The notes below the pieces were generated by a model, which saw only the letters and a program-made list of their open reading frames with translations, was not told the origin of the DNA and made no database searches. From NCBI RefSeq assembly GCF_036013525.1, contig NZ_CP107853.1, forward strand, positions 2,170,001-2,234,000: a stretch of DNA of 64,000 nucleotides, read 5' to 3'. The stretch is from Nonomuraea sp. NBC_00507 (GTDB lineage: Bacteria; Actinomycetota; Actinomycetes; Streptosporangiales; Streptosporangiaceae). A program made the translations under genes and the position numbers. How positions within the stretch are numbered: position 1 is the first letter of the stretch; every line of letters starts with the position of its first letter. Positions 51,931 to 59,394 of the stretch are shown piece by piece.

Positions 51931-52443
51931 GTGGGGCACCCGCCGCAGAGATCCGTCCCCACGGCAGCCGCGGCACGTACGCGAAAGGATTTGATCATCG
52001 TTTCCGATTCCTTTCCCCCGTCCGAACACTGGGCGCGACGCGTACGTCGCCGCGTGACGGAGACGGCGAAGCTGGGCGCCCGCGAGCAGTCCCACGCCGA
52101 CGTCGTCCGATGGACCTGCCCACACGGCCTGCACGCCGGCCAGGGTTGTGTCGCCTGCTACCGCGCCTCGACGGAGGCCGACCCGGCGTTGCCGCTGTGG
52201 GAGGTCGCGGTGTGGTTCACCTCGACGCGGCCGATGCCGATCAGGGCGCTGAAAGACGTGCGCCGCCACGGCTGTAGCTTCTCGCTCGACCAGCCGTCCA
52301 CTCCCCTGGTCTATCTCCTCAGCGGGCAGGCACGGGCCGCCACCGGGACGGAGGCGGTTGCTGGACTGGTCGGGTTCCTCATCGATAACCGGCACATCGC
52401 CAACACGTTCACGGTGACGGAGGTCCGCGCCGTCCACTCCTGA
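51931..52443 (+). CDS. Small protein with a Cys-rich segment, start uncertain
   Basis: The open frame from GTG 51931 gives 170 aa, but a start near TTG 51991 or slightly later (SDSFPPSEHWARRVRRRVTE) is likelier, as the upstream part is Pro/Arg-rich and lacks a ribosome-binding site. The middle has DVVRWTCPHGLHAGQGCVAC, with C-P-H-x-x-H-x-x-x-x-C-x-x-C, possibly a small zinc site. The C-terminus is VAGLVGFLIDNRHIANTFTV. No family is recognised. It is in the same direction as the DUF5994-GNAT gene, 15 nt downstream. Confidence 0.55.
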   Translation: MGHPPQRSVPTAAAARTRKDLIIVSDSFPPSEHWARRVRRRVTETAKLGAREQSHADVVRWTCPHGLHAGQGCVACYRASTEADPALPLWEVAVWFTSTRPMPIRALKDVRRHGCSFSLDQPSTPLVYLLSGQARAATGTEAVAGLVGFLIDNRHIANTFTVTEVRAVHS

Positions 52444-52618
52444 CGAGCGACCGCGCGTTGCGGGCTCATGGAGAGCGGAAGGTGGCAAATAGACGGAGAT
52501 ACCAGTTTTACTGTCTTTGTTACAGCTTGAGGACGGTTTTAGTTGAGCGCAGGCTGCAGGTGTGGCCGTTTATTCCGGCAAACATAAAATGATCGTAACC
52601 TCCGAAAGAAGGCCGCCA

Positions 52619-52822
52619 ATGAGTGTGACAGGGTTCCCGCTCACCTTGCGGGTCACCGTGAGTGGAGCGACTCCAGACGAGATCAGAGAGAACGCCCGGG
52701 CTGAGGCTCACGCTTTCTTCGGTCCTGACGCCGAACTGGACGTCATCAGTGCCGAGGCCGAAGCGGAGGGGGAGCGTCACGACCGCTACCGCGCGACCGT
52801 CGCCTTCCGCCGGGTCGGCTGA
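52619..52822 (+). CDS. 67-aa hypothetical protein
   Basis: ATG 52619 follows GAAAGAAGG with a good spacing. The protein reads MSVTGFPLTLRVTVSGATPD, then EIRENARAEAHAFFGPDAEL and EGERHDRYRATVAFRRVG. It has a beta-alpha-beta-beta arrangement of a small ferredoxin-like domain. No signal peptide. The function is unknown. The 175-bp region before it is AT-richer than average (52490-52600) and probably contains the promoter. Confidence 0.6.
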   Translation: MSVTGFPLTLRVTVSGATPDEIRENARAEAHAFFGPDAELDVISAEAEAEGERHDRYRATVAFRRVG

Positions 52823-53001
52823 TCCCTGGACCGTTCCCGCGTCTAACGCGTCTCGTGTGATGAATGTCCCCTTGGTGGGCGGATGTCTACGTTTGGGTGT
52901 CTAGGTGGCGAACACTGCGTGTCAGGCCTTTTGTCAGTCCGGTCGGCTGGTCCAAGATCGGCTGCGAGCGGCGACGAGCCGCTCGAGCCGGAAGGGAAAA
53001 G

Positions 53002-53376
53002 ATGAAGAAACTGATCCAGACGGCCGTTGTGGGCATCGGTGTGGCGGCGGCGAGCATGGTTCTCGCGCAGCCGGCCTCGGCGGCCTCGTTCTCGTGGAAC
53101 GTCGGCGACGGCATCGTCTCCTACGACGACGGTGCGGACAGGATCTGCGCCGACGCGTACACGGGCGAGGGCTCTCGCTGGGTGGAGGTTGTGCTGGTCC
53201 CGGTCAACGGGGGAGGCCCCTCCCACACCTGGAGGGACTACAGCACCTCCGGGGACCCCACGTGCCGGAGCCTGGCCACCGCGTACGAGGACACCTACTA
53301 CCGCGCCACGGTCAAGACCTACTGGGGCGAGCGGGGCACTACTGTGAACCGCGGCTCCAAGTACTTCTACAGCTGA
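53002..53376 (+). CDS. Small secreted protein
   Basis: ATG 53002 follows GGAAGGG (52991-52997). The 124-aa protein has a Sec signal peptide (MKKLIQTAVVGIGVAAASMV then LAQPASAA, cleavage near residue 28). The mature part is Tyr/Trp/Thr-rich (SFSWNVGDGIVSYDDGADRI; RWVEVVLVPVNGGGPSHTWR; YYRATVKTYWGERGTTVNRG) with two Cys, probably one disulfide, and looks all-beta. It is extracellular and of unknown function. Confidence 0.8.
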   Translation: MKKLIQTAVVGIGVAAASMVLAQPASAASFSWNVGDGIVSYDDGADRICADAYTGEGSRWVEVVLVPVNGGGPSHTWRDYSTSGDPTCRSLATAYEDTYYRATVKTYWGERGTTVNRGSKYFYS

Positions 53377-53384
53377 TCGAGCCA

Positions 53385-53412
53385 GGCGACGGCGCGGCAA
53401 CGCGCCGTCGCC
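53385..53412. terminator. Bidirectional terminator hairpin
   Basis: GGCGACGGCGCG, a GCAA tetraloop and CGCGCCGTCGCC give a perfect 12-bp stem between the secreted-protein stop (53376) and the convergent small-protein stop (53424). Confidence 0.7.
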
Positions 53413-53423
53413 CCCGGCTGCCT

Positions 53424-53720
53424 CTATCGCACGGGTACGGCGAGCTCACGGCCGCGGTAGAAGCCTTCTCGCTCCTCGACGACGTAAGGGGCCATGGCCT
53501 CGCGTCGGCGCGCCTCGCCCTCGGAGGTTCGCCAGGAGTCGCAGGCCTCCTTCGAGTCCCAGAACGACACCCCGGTGATCTCCTGCCCGTCCTCGGACCA
53601 GTACGCGTAGGCGTGGCGCAGGCCCTCCGGATAGGGCTCCGGGCGCCAGGCCCGTTCGAACTCCTCCAGCGCGTCCGGCCTGATGCGGCGTGTCGTCACC
53701 CAGACGTAGTGTTCCCTCAT
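53424..53720 (-). CDS. Small monooxygenase-like (ABM-type) protein
   Basis: ATG 53720 has GAGGAGG 5 nt upstream. The 98-aa protein reads MREHYVWVTTRRIRPDALEE, then FERAWRPEPYPEGLRHAYAY and ITGVSFWDSKEACDSWRTSE. The order strand, helix, strand, helix with a W-D-S-x-E-A block is typical of the dimeric alpha/beta-barrel (antibiotic biosynthesis monooxygenase) fold. Catalytic function cannot be claimed. Confidence 0.75.
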   Translation of the reverse strand: MREHYVWVTTRRIRPDALEEFERAWRPEPYPEGLRHAYAYWSEDGQEITGVSFWDSKEACDSWRTSEGEARRREAMAPYVVEEREGFYRGRELAVPVR

Positions 53721-53810
53721 CACAGCCTCCTCTGGAACACAGGTTCGGCTTGATGACCCTCCCTCACTTCCACCATAGACCGTGGACCAGGACCGCCTGC
53801 AGGGCGGCCA

Positions 53811-54505
53811 TCAGCCCCGGCCATCCGAGGTGACGGTCACCGGATCGCCGAGCCGGAGCCGTCCCGGGTTCCGTGGCACCAGGCGGATGCCGAACCAGGT
53901 CTTGCCGTCCCAGCGGCGGTGTTTCGCGAGGGTGCGGATCGGCTCCTTGCCCTTGACCAGCGTCACGGGGTCGATGGTGGTGACTGCGCAACGGTCGCAC
54001 AACTCCGAGACACGGAAGTCGACCTCGCCGATCCTGATGTCGGTCCAGGAGTCCTCGACGTACGGCTCGGCGCCGTCGATCACCGCATTGGGGCGGAAAC
54101 GCGCCATGTCGAGCGGGGTGTCCCCGCCGATCTGCGCATCCAGCACGCGTAGCGACGCGGCCGACGTCAGCAGCAGCGGCGCGTCCCAGGCGAAGCTGAC
54201 GACCTCGCCGGGCAGGCCGCCGTGGGCCGGGTCGATGGTACGGCGGCGCGGGTCGTCCAGCCAGACCAGCCGGGCGGTGCGGCCCAGGAGCCGGCTGAAC
54301 CACGCGTGGGCCTCGTCGTCAGCGGGGATCGCCTGATCCAGGCCGGTGAAGCCGACAGGCACCGGCTCCCCGGCGGCCGGGGGGACACGTCGACGACCGC
54401 CCACCGCCGATCTCCGGCCAGCCCCCATGGCTCCACGGTGGCTTCGGGCACGGGACACCCGGCACCGGATTTAACAGGATAAATCCGGATATCGACCACT
54501 CTCAT
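53811..54505 (-). pseudogene. Broken MOSC-domain protein (internal deletion and frameshift)
   Basis: From ATG 54505 the sequence reads MRVVDIRIYPVKSGAGCPVP, then EATVEPWGLAGDRRWAVVDV, the MOSC N-terminal beta-barrel. At about 54380 the frame changes. In the next frame EPVPVGFTGLDQAIPADDEA, AWFSRLLGRTARLVWLDD and SELCDRCAVTTIDPVTLVKG (the MOSC Cys region) continue to a stop at 53811. About 45 residues that normally lie between VVD and the second half are missing, so this is not just a single-base error. MOSC proteins carry sulfur from molybdenum-cofactor sulfurases. Confidence 0.75.
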
Positions 54506-54650
54506 GATCAGATCGTAGGGCGCGCCGGAACGCAGGCACAATGCCACGCGGAAGGAACCATGGCCAGGCCGCGCTGATCGGCGGCATTTCTCACCTGCGT
54601 TTCATGCTCGGCCAAGGGGGCTCCCATGCGGGCTCTCGATCATCGACGTC

Positions 54651-55109
54651 ATGAGCGTCCTGACCGTCACTCCCCACGCCCCGGCCGCGGCATCGGGCCC
54701 GGCCCCCGCCGCGCTCTCCCGCCGGCTGCCGTCCTATGCGGTTGTCGGGGCCTTGTGCACGGTGGCCTATCTGGTTCTGTTCTGGGCGCTCTCCGCGATC
54801 CTGCCGTCGATGGCCGCCAACACCCTCGCCATGCTCACCACGGCGATCGCCAACACCGCCGCCAACCGGAGGTTCACGTTCGGGGTGACCGGCAGGGCGG
54901 GAGCGGTGCGCGATCATCTGGGTGGGCTCATCGCCTTCCTCATCGGCTTGGCGATCTCCACGCTGGGCCTGGCCGTCCTGCCATCGGGCTCGTCGGCGAC
55001 GGCGGAGCTGATCGCGGTGATCCTGGCCAACGGGCTGGCGTCGGCGATCCGGTTCGCGCTGTTGCAGGGATGGGTGTTCAACCCGAGGCTGCGTTCAACG
55101 ACGCACTGA
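54651..55109 (+). CDS. GtrA-family membrane protein
   Basis: The 152-aa protein has four hydrophobic helices: PSYAVVGALCTVAYLVLFWA, SMAANTLAMLTTAIANTAAN (with the family NTxxNRRFTFG motif as NTAANRRFTFG), GLIAFLIGLAISTLGLAVLP and ELIAVILANGLASAIRFALL. GtrA proteins take part in flipping or modifying lipid-linked sugars. It ends with a classical intrinsic terminator. Confidence 0.9.
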   Translation: MSVLTVTPHAPAAASGPAPAALSRRLPSYAVVGALCTVAYLVLFWALSAILPSMAANTLAMLTTAIANTAANRRFTFGVTGRAGAVRDHLGGLIAFLIGLAISTLGLAVLPSGSSATAELIAVILANGLASAIRFALLQGWVFNPRLRSTTH

Positions 55110-55140
55110 CGAGGTCTCGTTCCCCTTCGGACCGCCGGCC

Positions 55141-55174
55141 GCGGGTGGCCCCTGACCAGGGGTCACCCGCTTTT
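55141..55174 (+). terminator. Intrinsic terminator after gtrA-like gene
   Basis: A 13-bp stem (GCGGGTGGCCCCT with AGGGGTCACCCGC, one G-U pair) closes on a GACC loop and is followed by TTTT. It starts 32 nt after the GtrA stop. Confidence 0.8.
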
Positions 55175-55266
55175 GCGTGCCCGGTCGACGCCTTTGTCAA
55201 ATGAGCAGTCCACCGGCGGGGCGACCGACGAATAGGAGGCGACAGTTCATCTCGGCAGGGGGCACG

Positions 55267-56301
55267 ATGTTGCAGAACGAGAGCACCACACGAGGACGAC
55301 GGGAGCGCCCGGTGCCGCCCGGTCCGCTCCAGGAATTCGCTCAGGGGCTACGCGACCTCCGGGCGGCGGCGGGCAATCCGAGTTATCGGGCGATGGAGCG
55401 CAAGGCCGGCTACTCGGCCTCGGCACTGTCCGCGGCGGCGGCGGGGGACAGGCTGCCGAGCCTGGCGGTCACGCAGGCGTACGTGGGCGCATGCGGCGGC
55501 GATCAGGACGAGTGGACCCGGATCTGGCACACGCTGAGAGGGGACCTGGACAGGCCCTCCGACGGCGGCGTCGGGCTGACGCGTGCCGCGAACGCTCACC
55601 ACCGGCGGGCGCGTCCAGGGGGCCGCGCGATCAGGCTGTCGGCGATCGTGGCCACGCTCGGGCTGATCGGGCTGGGCACGATTGGAGCGTTCCAAAAACC
55701 TCCATCAGCCCAGCGGAAACCGTCGCCGTCGCCGATGTCACAGAACAGAGCGGCAGAGCCTCCCGCGCCACCCGTCCAGCCGGACCAGCAGACCCGGCCG
55801 GCCTTCACAGCGGTCGCCGGGCCCGGCTGCCCGCGTGACACCAGCCGCAGTGTGCTCGTCAGCGGCGTGCCGGGCCGGGACGGCTGGAAGGACGCCAGCG
55901 TGCCAGGTTGGAGGGGCGCGGGTTGCGGGGACGGTTTCCTGTTCTCGGAGCTGCGGTACGACCCGCGGGCCGCCGCGCATCCGCAGAACAGTTTCCAGTG
56001 GAGGTTCACCACGGGGTTGCGCGGCCGGCAGCAGTGCTTCGTGGCGGTGTACGTCCCTAAGTCCTCCTTCGCCGACCAGGCGGTCCGCTACACCGTCAGC
56101 GACGACTTCGACAGGGACGCGCGGACGGTTGCGGAGTTCACTCTCGACCAGCGCATGCGGCAGGGCACGTGGGTGCCGGCGCCGGTCCCGGTGGTCGTCA
56201 CCACCGGTCTGGTCATGGTGAAGATCACCGACGACGGCAAGGGGAACACGACCGGCGACCAGTCGATGGTGGCCGGCCCCGTCCGGCTCGCCTGTCCGTA
56301 A
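55267..56301 (+). CDS. Membrane-anchored HTH protein with an extracytoplasmic domain, copy A
   Basis: ATG 55267 follows a G-rich stretch (CAGGGGG). The 344-aa protein has a cytosolic XRE-type helix-turn-helix at residues 20-90 (LQEFAQGLRDLRAAAGNPSY; MERKAGYSASALSAAAAGDR), one transmembrane helix at about 121-142 (AIRLSAIVATLGLIGLGTIG), a Pro-rich linker and an all-beta outer domain with four Cys (GPGCPRD, GAGCGD, QQCFV, RLACP). The layout suggests a transmembrane regulator reading an outside signal. Its paralogue lies directly downstream. Confidence 0.85.
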   Translation: MLQNESTTRGRRERPVPPGPLQEFAQGLRDLRAAAGNPSYRAMERKAGYSASALSAAAAGDRLPSLAVTQAYVGACGGDQDEWTRIWHTLRGDLDRPSDGGVGLTRAANAHHRRARPGGRAIRLSAIVATLGLIGLGTIGAFQKPPSAQRKPSPSPMSQNRAAEPPAPPVQPDQQTRPAFTAVAGPGCPRDTSRSVLVSGVPGRDGWKDASVPGWRGAGCGDGFLFSELRYDPRAAAHPQNSFQWRFTTGLRGRQQCFVAVYVPKSSFADQAVRYTVSDDFDRDARTVAEFTLDQRMRQGTWVPAPVPVVVTTGLVMVKITDDGKGNTTGDQSMVAGPVRLACP

Positions 56302-56436
56302 CGGCGCGGCCGGCTCCTGAGCGTGCCTGCCGCACGCATGGACGACGACACGACCCGGCGAAATCGCCGATTGGTGATCAGTCCGCAACCCGTATGGCCC
56401 CGAATCAGGGGCAACGCTCGATCGCTAGGGGACACG

Positions 56437-57585
56437 ATGACAAGCAAGAACACAACGGTCGACAAAAGCACGGCCGGCGGGCGGCACAAGCGACCGACGC
56501 CGCCCGATCCGCTCCAGGAATTCGCCCAGGAGTTGCGCGACCTCCGGGCGAGAGCGGGCAATCCGAGCTATCGCAGGATGAAGCGTAAGACGGGGTATTC
56601 GGCCTCGGAACTCTCCGAGGTGGCCGCGGGTGAGAAGCTGCCGAGCCTGGCGCTCACGCAGGCGTACGTGGCCGCGTGCGGTGGCGATCAGGCCGAATGG
56701 ACCAAGATCTGGCACACCCTCAGAGGAGAGCTGGACAAGTCCCACGACACCGTGGTGTACCCCCGTGTCTCGCCCGCTTATCCACCGCAGCAGGCCCGTC
56801 CGCGGCGCAGCTCCGTCAAGACCTGGGTGATCGTCGGGGTGCTGGGGCAGGTGGCGGTGGTCTCGGCGTTCGCGGTCATCCATTTCCGCCAGGGCCAGGT
56901 GCCCGCATCCGTGCCCGCCGTACAGACCCAGGGCCCCACGCCCAGGGCCGACGGGGCACTCCCGGCACGACCTCAAGCGGAGCCGACCACGTCCCGAGCC
57001 GGGCAGCCGCGTCCCCAGCGCACCCGGCTCGGTCCGGAGCCGCAACCGCAGCGCACCCAGGGTGGCTCGACCCAGGTCCGACCGGCCTTCTCGGCGGTTG
57101 CGGGGCCGGGCTGCCCGCGTGACACCAGCCGGAGCGTCCGGATCAATGGGGTGCCGGGCCGGGACGGCTGGAAGGACGCCAGCGCACCTGGCTGGACGGG
57201 CGCGGGTTGCGGGGACAGTTTCCTGTTCTCGGAGCTGACGTACGACCCGCTGGCCGCCACGCATCCGCAGAACAGTTTCCAGTGGAGGTTCACCACGGGG
57301 TTGCGCGGTCAGCGCCAATGTTTGGTGGGGGTGTACGTCCCTAAGTCCGGGTTCGCCGGGCAGCGGGTCTGGTACACCGTCAGCGACGGCTTCGACGAGG
57401 ACGCGCGGACGGTTGCGGAGTTCACCCTCGACCAGCGCATGCGGCAGGGCACGTGGGTGCCGGCGCCGGTCCCGGTGGTCGTCACCACCGGTCTGGTCAT
57501 GGTGAAGATCACCGACAACGGCAAGGGGAACACGACCGGCGACCAGTCGATGGTGGCCGGCCCGGTGCGGCTCGCCTGCTTGTGA
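56437..57585 (+). CDS. Membrane-anchored HTH protein with an extracytoplasmic domain, copy B
   Basis: ATG 56437 follows AGGGGA. The 382-aa protein repeats copy A: helix-turn-helix at residues 25-100 (LQEFAQELRDLRARAGNPSY; MKRKTGYSASELSEVAAGEK), TM helix at 129-148 (TWVIVGVLGQVAVVSAFAVI), a longer Pro/Gln/Arg-rich linker (about 155-220), and the same outer domain. The DNA encoding the last 50 residues is almost identical to copy A (56121-56277 against 57405-57561, two differences), while the N-termini differ much more. Confidence 0.85.
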   Translation: MTSKNTTVDKSTAGGRHKRPTPPDPLQEFAQELRDLRARAGNPSYRRMKRKTGYSASELSEVAAGEKLPSLALTQAYVAACGGDQAEWTKIWHTLRGELDKSHDTVVYPRVSPAYPPQQARPRRSSVKTWVIVGVLGQVAVVSAFAVIHFRQGQVPASVPAVQTQGPTPRADGALPARPQAEPTTSRAGQPRPQRTRLGPEPQPQRTQGGSTQVRPAFSAVAGPGCPRDTSRSVRINGVPGRDGWKDASAPGWTGAGCGDSFLFSELTYDPLAATHPQNSFQWRFTTGLRGQRQCLVGVYVPKSGFAGQRVWYTVSDGFDEDARTVAEFTLDQRMRQGTWVPAPVPVVVTTGLVMVKITDNGKGNTTGDQSMVAGPVRLACL

Positions 57586-57687
57586 CGGCGTGGCCGAGCG
57601 CGCGTGGGAAAGGATCAGTACCGCGCGTGACGTGACGGGGCCGCCGGGCGGCGACCACCGTTCTCGGCTGAACAAGGAGGACGCGGC

Positions 57688-58551
57688 ATGTCACCCAAGG
57701 AGATCAGGCCGCCCGGTGACGCGTTGAGCGGGACGGGTCCAGTGGTGTCCGAGCGGGTGGCGGTGCGCCTTCTCGTGGTTCTCGCCGCGGCGGCGGGTTG
57801 CCTGGACGCGGTGTGCGTGATGCGGCTCGGAGGCCCGTTCGCCAGCGTCATCACCGGCAATCTCGTGCAACTCGGGCGTGGCGTCGCGACGCTGGACGGT
57901 GCGCTGGCGGCGGGCGCCGCCACAGCCGTCGCCGCTTACGCTCTCGGCGTCGCGGCCGCCAGCACCGGGCTCGGCCGCGGCAGGCTCGGCCGCGGTGGGG
58001 CCGGTCGCGGTGGAGCGGGTCGCGGTGGAGCGGGTCGCGGTGGAGCGGGTCGCGGTGGGGCCGGTTGGCGCCGGCGGGCCTGTTTGATCGCCGCGGCCGA
58101 GCTGGCGCTGCTGGTCTGCGTGTGCGCTGGCTGGCTGGCCACCGGCGGGCAGCCGAGTGCGACCGTCGCCGTGCTGCTGCTGGCGCCGGCATCCGCGGCG
58201 ATGGGTGTGCAGAGCGCGCTGACGATCGGCTCCGGCGTGCCCGGAGCATCGACCACCTACCTGACCGGCACTCTGACCAGCCTCGTGCACGCCGGGGCTG
58301 GGACGCCGCACGGGCGTGCCGACGGCGAGGCTGGGACGCCGCACGGGCGTGCCGCCGCCGGGGCCGGGACGCCGCTCCGGCGTGCCGCCGGCGGCGTGGG
58401 CAGGCTGGCGGCGCTGCTCTGCGGCGCCACCGTCGGCGCGCTGCTGCTGCTCGTGGCGCCGTTGTGGGCGCCGGCCCTGTCGGCGGTCCTGGTCGCCGTC
58501 GTCGTTGCGATCATCGCGATCTCCACCCGTGGGCGGACGGAAGGTTCGTGA
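57688..58551 (+). CDS. YoaK/DUF1275-type membrane protein with two tandem-repeat insertions
   Basis: The 287-aa protein starts at ATG 57688 after AAGGAGG. It has about six hydrophobic segments: LVVLAAAAGCLDAVCVMRLG, GGPFASVITGNLVQLGRGVA (the F-x-S-x-x-T-G-N-x-V DUF1275 motif), CLIAAAELALLVCVCAGW, and QSALTIGSGVPGASTTYLTG. Two low-complexity loops interrupt the family pattern: five GRGGA units after the third helix and three 11-residue GxAGTPHGRA units before the fifth. The DUF1275 family may be transporters; the loops are encoded by minisatellites. Confidence 0.85.
   Translation: MSPKEIRPPGDALSGTGPVVSERVAVRLLVVLAAAAGCLDAVCVMRLGGPFASVITGNLVQLGRGVATLDGALAAGAATAVAAYALGVAAASTGLGRGRLGRGGAGRGGAGRGGAGRGGAGRGGAGWRRRACLIAAAELALLVCVCAGWLATGGQPSATVAVLLLAPASAAMGVQSALTIGSGVPGASTTYLTGTLTSLVHAGAGTPHGRADGEAGTPHGRAAAGAGTPLRRAAGGVGRLAALLCGATVGALLLLVAPLWAPALSAVLVAVVVAIIAISTRGRTEGS
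57988..58062 (+). repeat. 15-bp minisatellite, five copies
   Basis: Five tandem copies of GGTCGCGGTGGAGCG-like units encode GRGGA five times in the YoaK-type protein. Copies 2-4 are identical; copies 1 and 5 have GGGGCC at their 3' end. Confidence 0.85.
58294..58392 (+). repeat. 33-bp minisatellite, three copies
   Basis: Three 33-bp units starting at 58294, 58327 and 58360 encode GAGTPHGRADG, EAGTPHGRAAA and GAGTPLRRAAG in the YoaK-type protein. The third copy is the most diverged. Confidence 0.75.
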
Positions 58552-58609
58552 AACCGCCCGCCCGGCGTGGAGCGCGGTCAACCTCGCGGAAAGCGCAGGA
58601 CCGGCCGGG

Positions 58610-59263
58610 TCAGTCACGCGGGATGACCAGGGCGGGCCGGAGGGCGAGGAGCACACCCAGCGTGGCATAGCCGAGGAGCAGGTGTCCGCCGCCCACCCAG
58701 CGCGCGCTGTCCTCGCCGACCAGGATGAACAGCGGGACCGTCACCACGCCCCAGCTCTCCGCGATCAGCGGCCACCACCGCAGCGGTCCCCTCCACCGTC
58801 CGGCCACCGCCAGCTTCACGCCGATGATCATCATGCCCAGCATCGACAGCGGCCAGAACGCGTCGAGGATGGCCAGCGCCACATGGTCCTGGGCGGGGTC
58901 CGGGAGAACGCCGTGCAGCAGCGACCACAGGCTGGCCAGCCCGAGCAGGACGAGCTCGACCTTGAGCATGATCCTGGAGACCCGCGACACGCCCGTCGCC
59001 AGGGTGCGGATCTGCACGGTGAGCAGGGCGAACACGCCGAGCTGGAAGGCCAGCCCGGTCAGGTCGCCGACGCGCTCTTCGAACCCGTCGTTGACGGTTC
59101 CGAAGAGGAAGACGCTGGTGGCCCAGGCCACGGTGCCCGCGGTGAGCGTGAGCCCGAGCCGGCGCACGGCCTCGGGAGTGATGCGGCGGGGGGCGGGTGG
59201 CAGACCGTGGGTGGGGACATCGGTCCTGGCCCTGGCCGGGGTGGTGCTGATGTGGGCGTCCAT
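58610..59263 (-). CDS. Integral membrane protein of unknown function
   Basis: ATG 59263 follows AAAGGA. The 217-aa protein has six hydrophobic segments, e.g. LGLTLTAGTVAWATSVFLFG, LTGLAFQLGVFALLTVQIRT, MLKVELVLLGLASLWSLLHG, WPLSMLGMMIIGVKLAVAGR and WPLIAESWGVVTVPLFILVG. No family signature is clear. It is divergent from a two-component system, whose regulator is a good candidate for controlling it. Confidence 0.75.
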   Translation of the reverse strand: MDAHISTTPARARTDVPTHGLPPAPRRITPEAVRRLGLTLTAGTVAWATSVFLFGTVNDGFEERVGDLTGLAFQLGVFALLTVQIRTLATGVSRVSRIMLKVELVLLGLASLWSLLHGVLPDPAQDHVALAILDAFWPLSMLGMMIIGVKLAVAGRWRGPLRWWPLIAESWGVVTVPLFILVGEDSARWVGGGHLLLGYATLGVLLALRPALVIPRD

Positions 59264-59335
59264 GACGATTCCTTTCTTGTCGTGGCACCCAGAGTCCGCG
59301 CCGGGAGACCCGGGCAGGCAGAGCCCGGCGTCCCT

Positions 59336-59362
59336 TCCCGATCGGGACCCCTGTCCCGGGAC
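59336..59362. promoter_or_regulatory. Pair of palindromes in the divergent promoter
   Basis: TCCCGATCGGGA (59336-59347) and GTCCCGGGAC (59353-59362) share TCCCG/CGGGA half-sites and lie in the 131-bp gap between the membrane-protein gene and the histidine kinase. They may be binding sites for the response regulator encoded next. Confidence 0.4.
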
Positions 59363-59394
59363 AAAAGGACTGAAGTCAGGATGTAATTCGTGGC

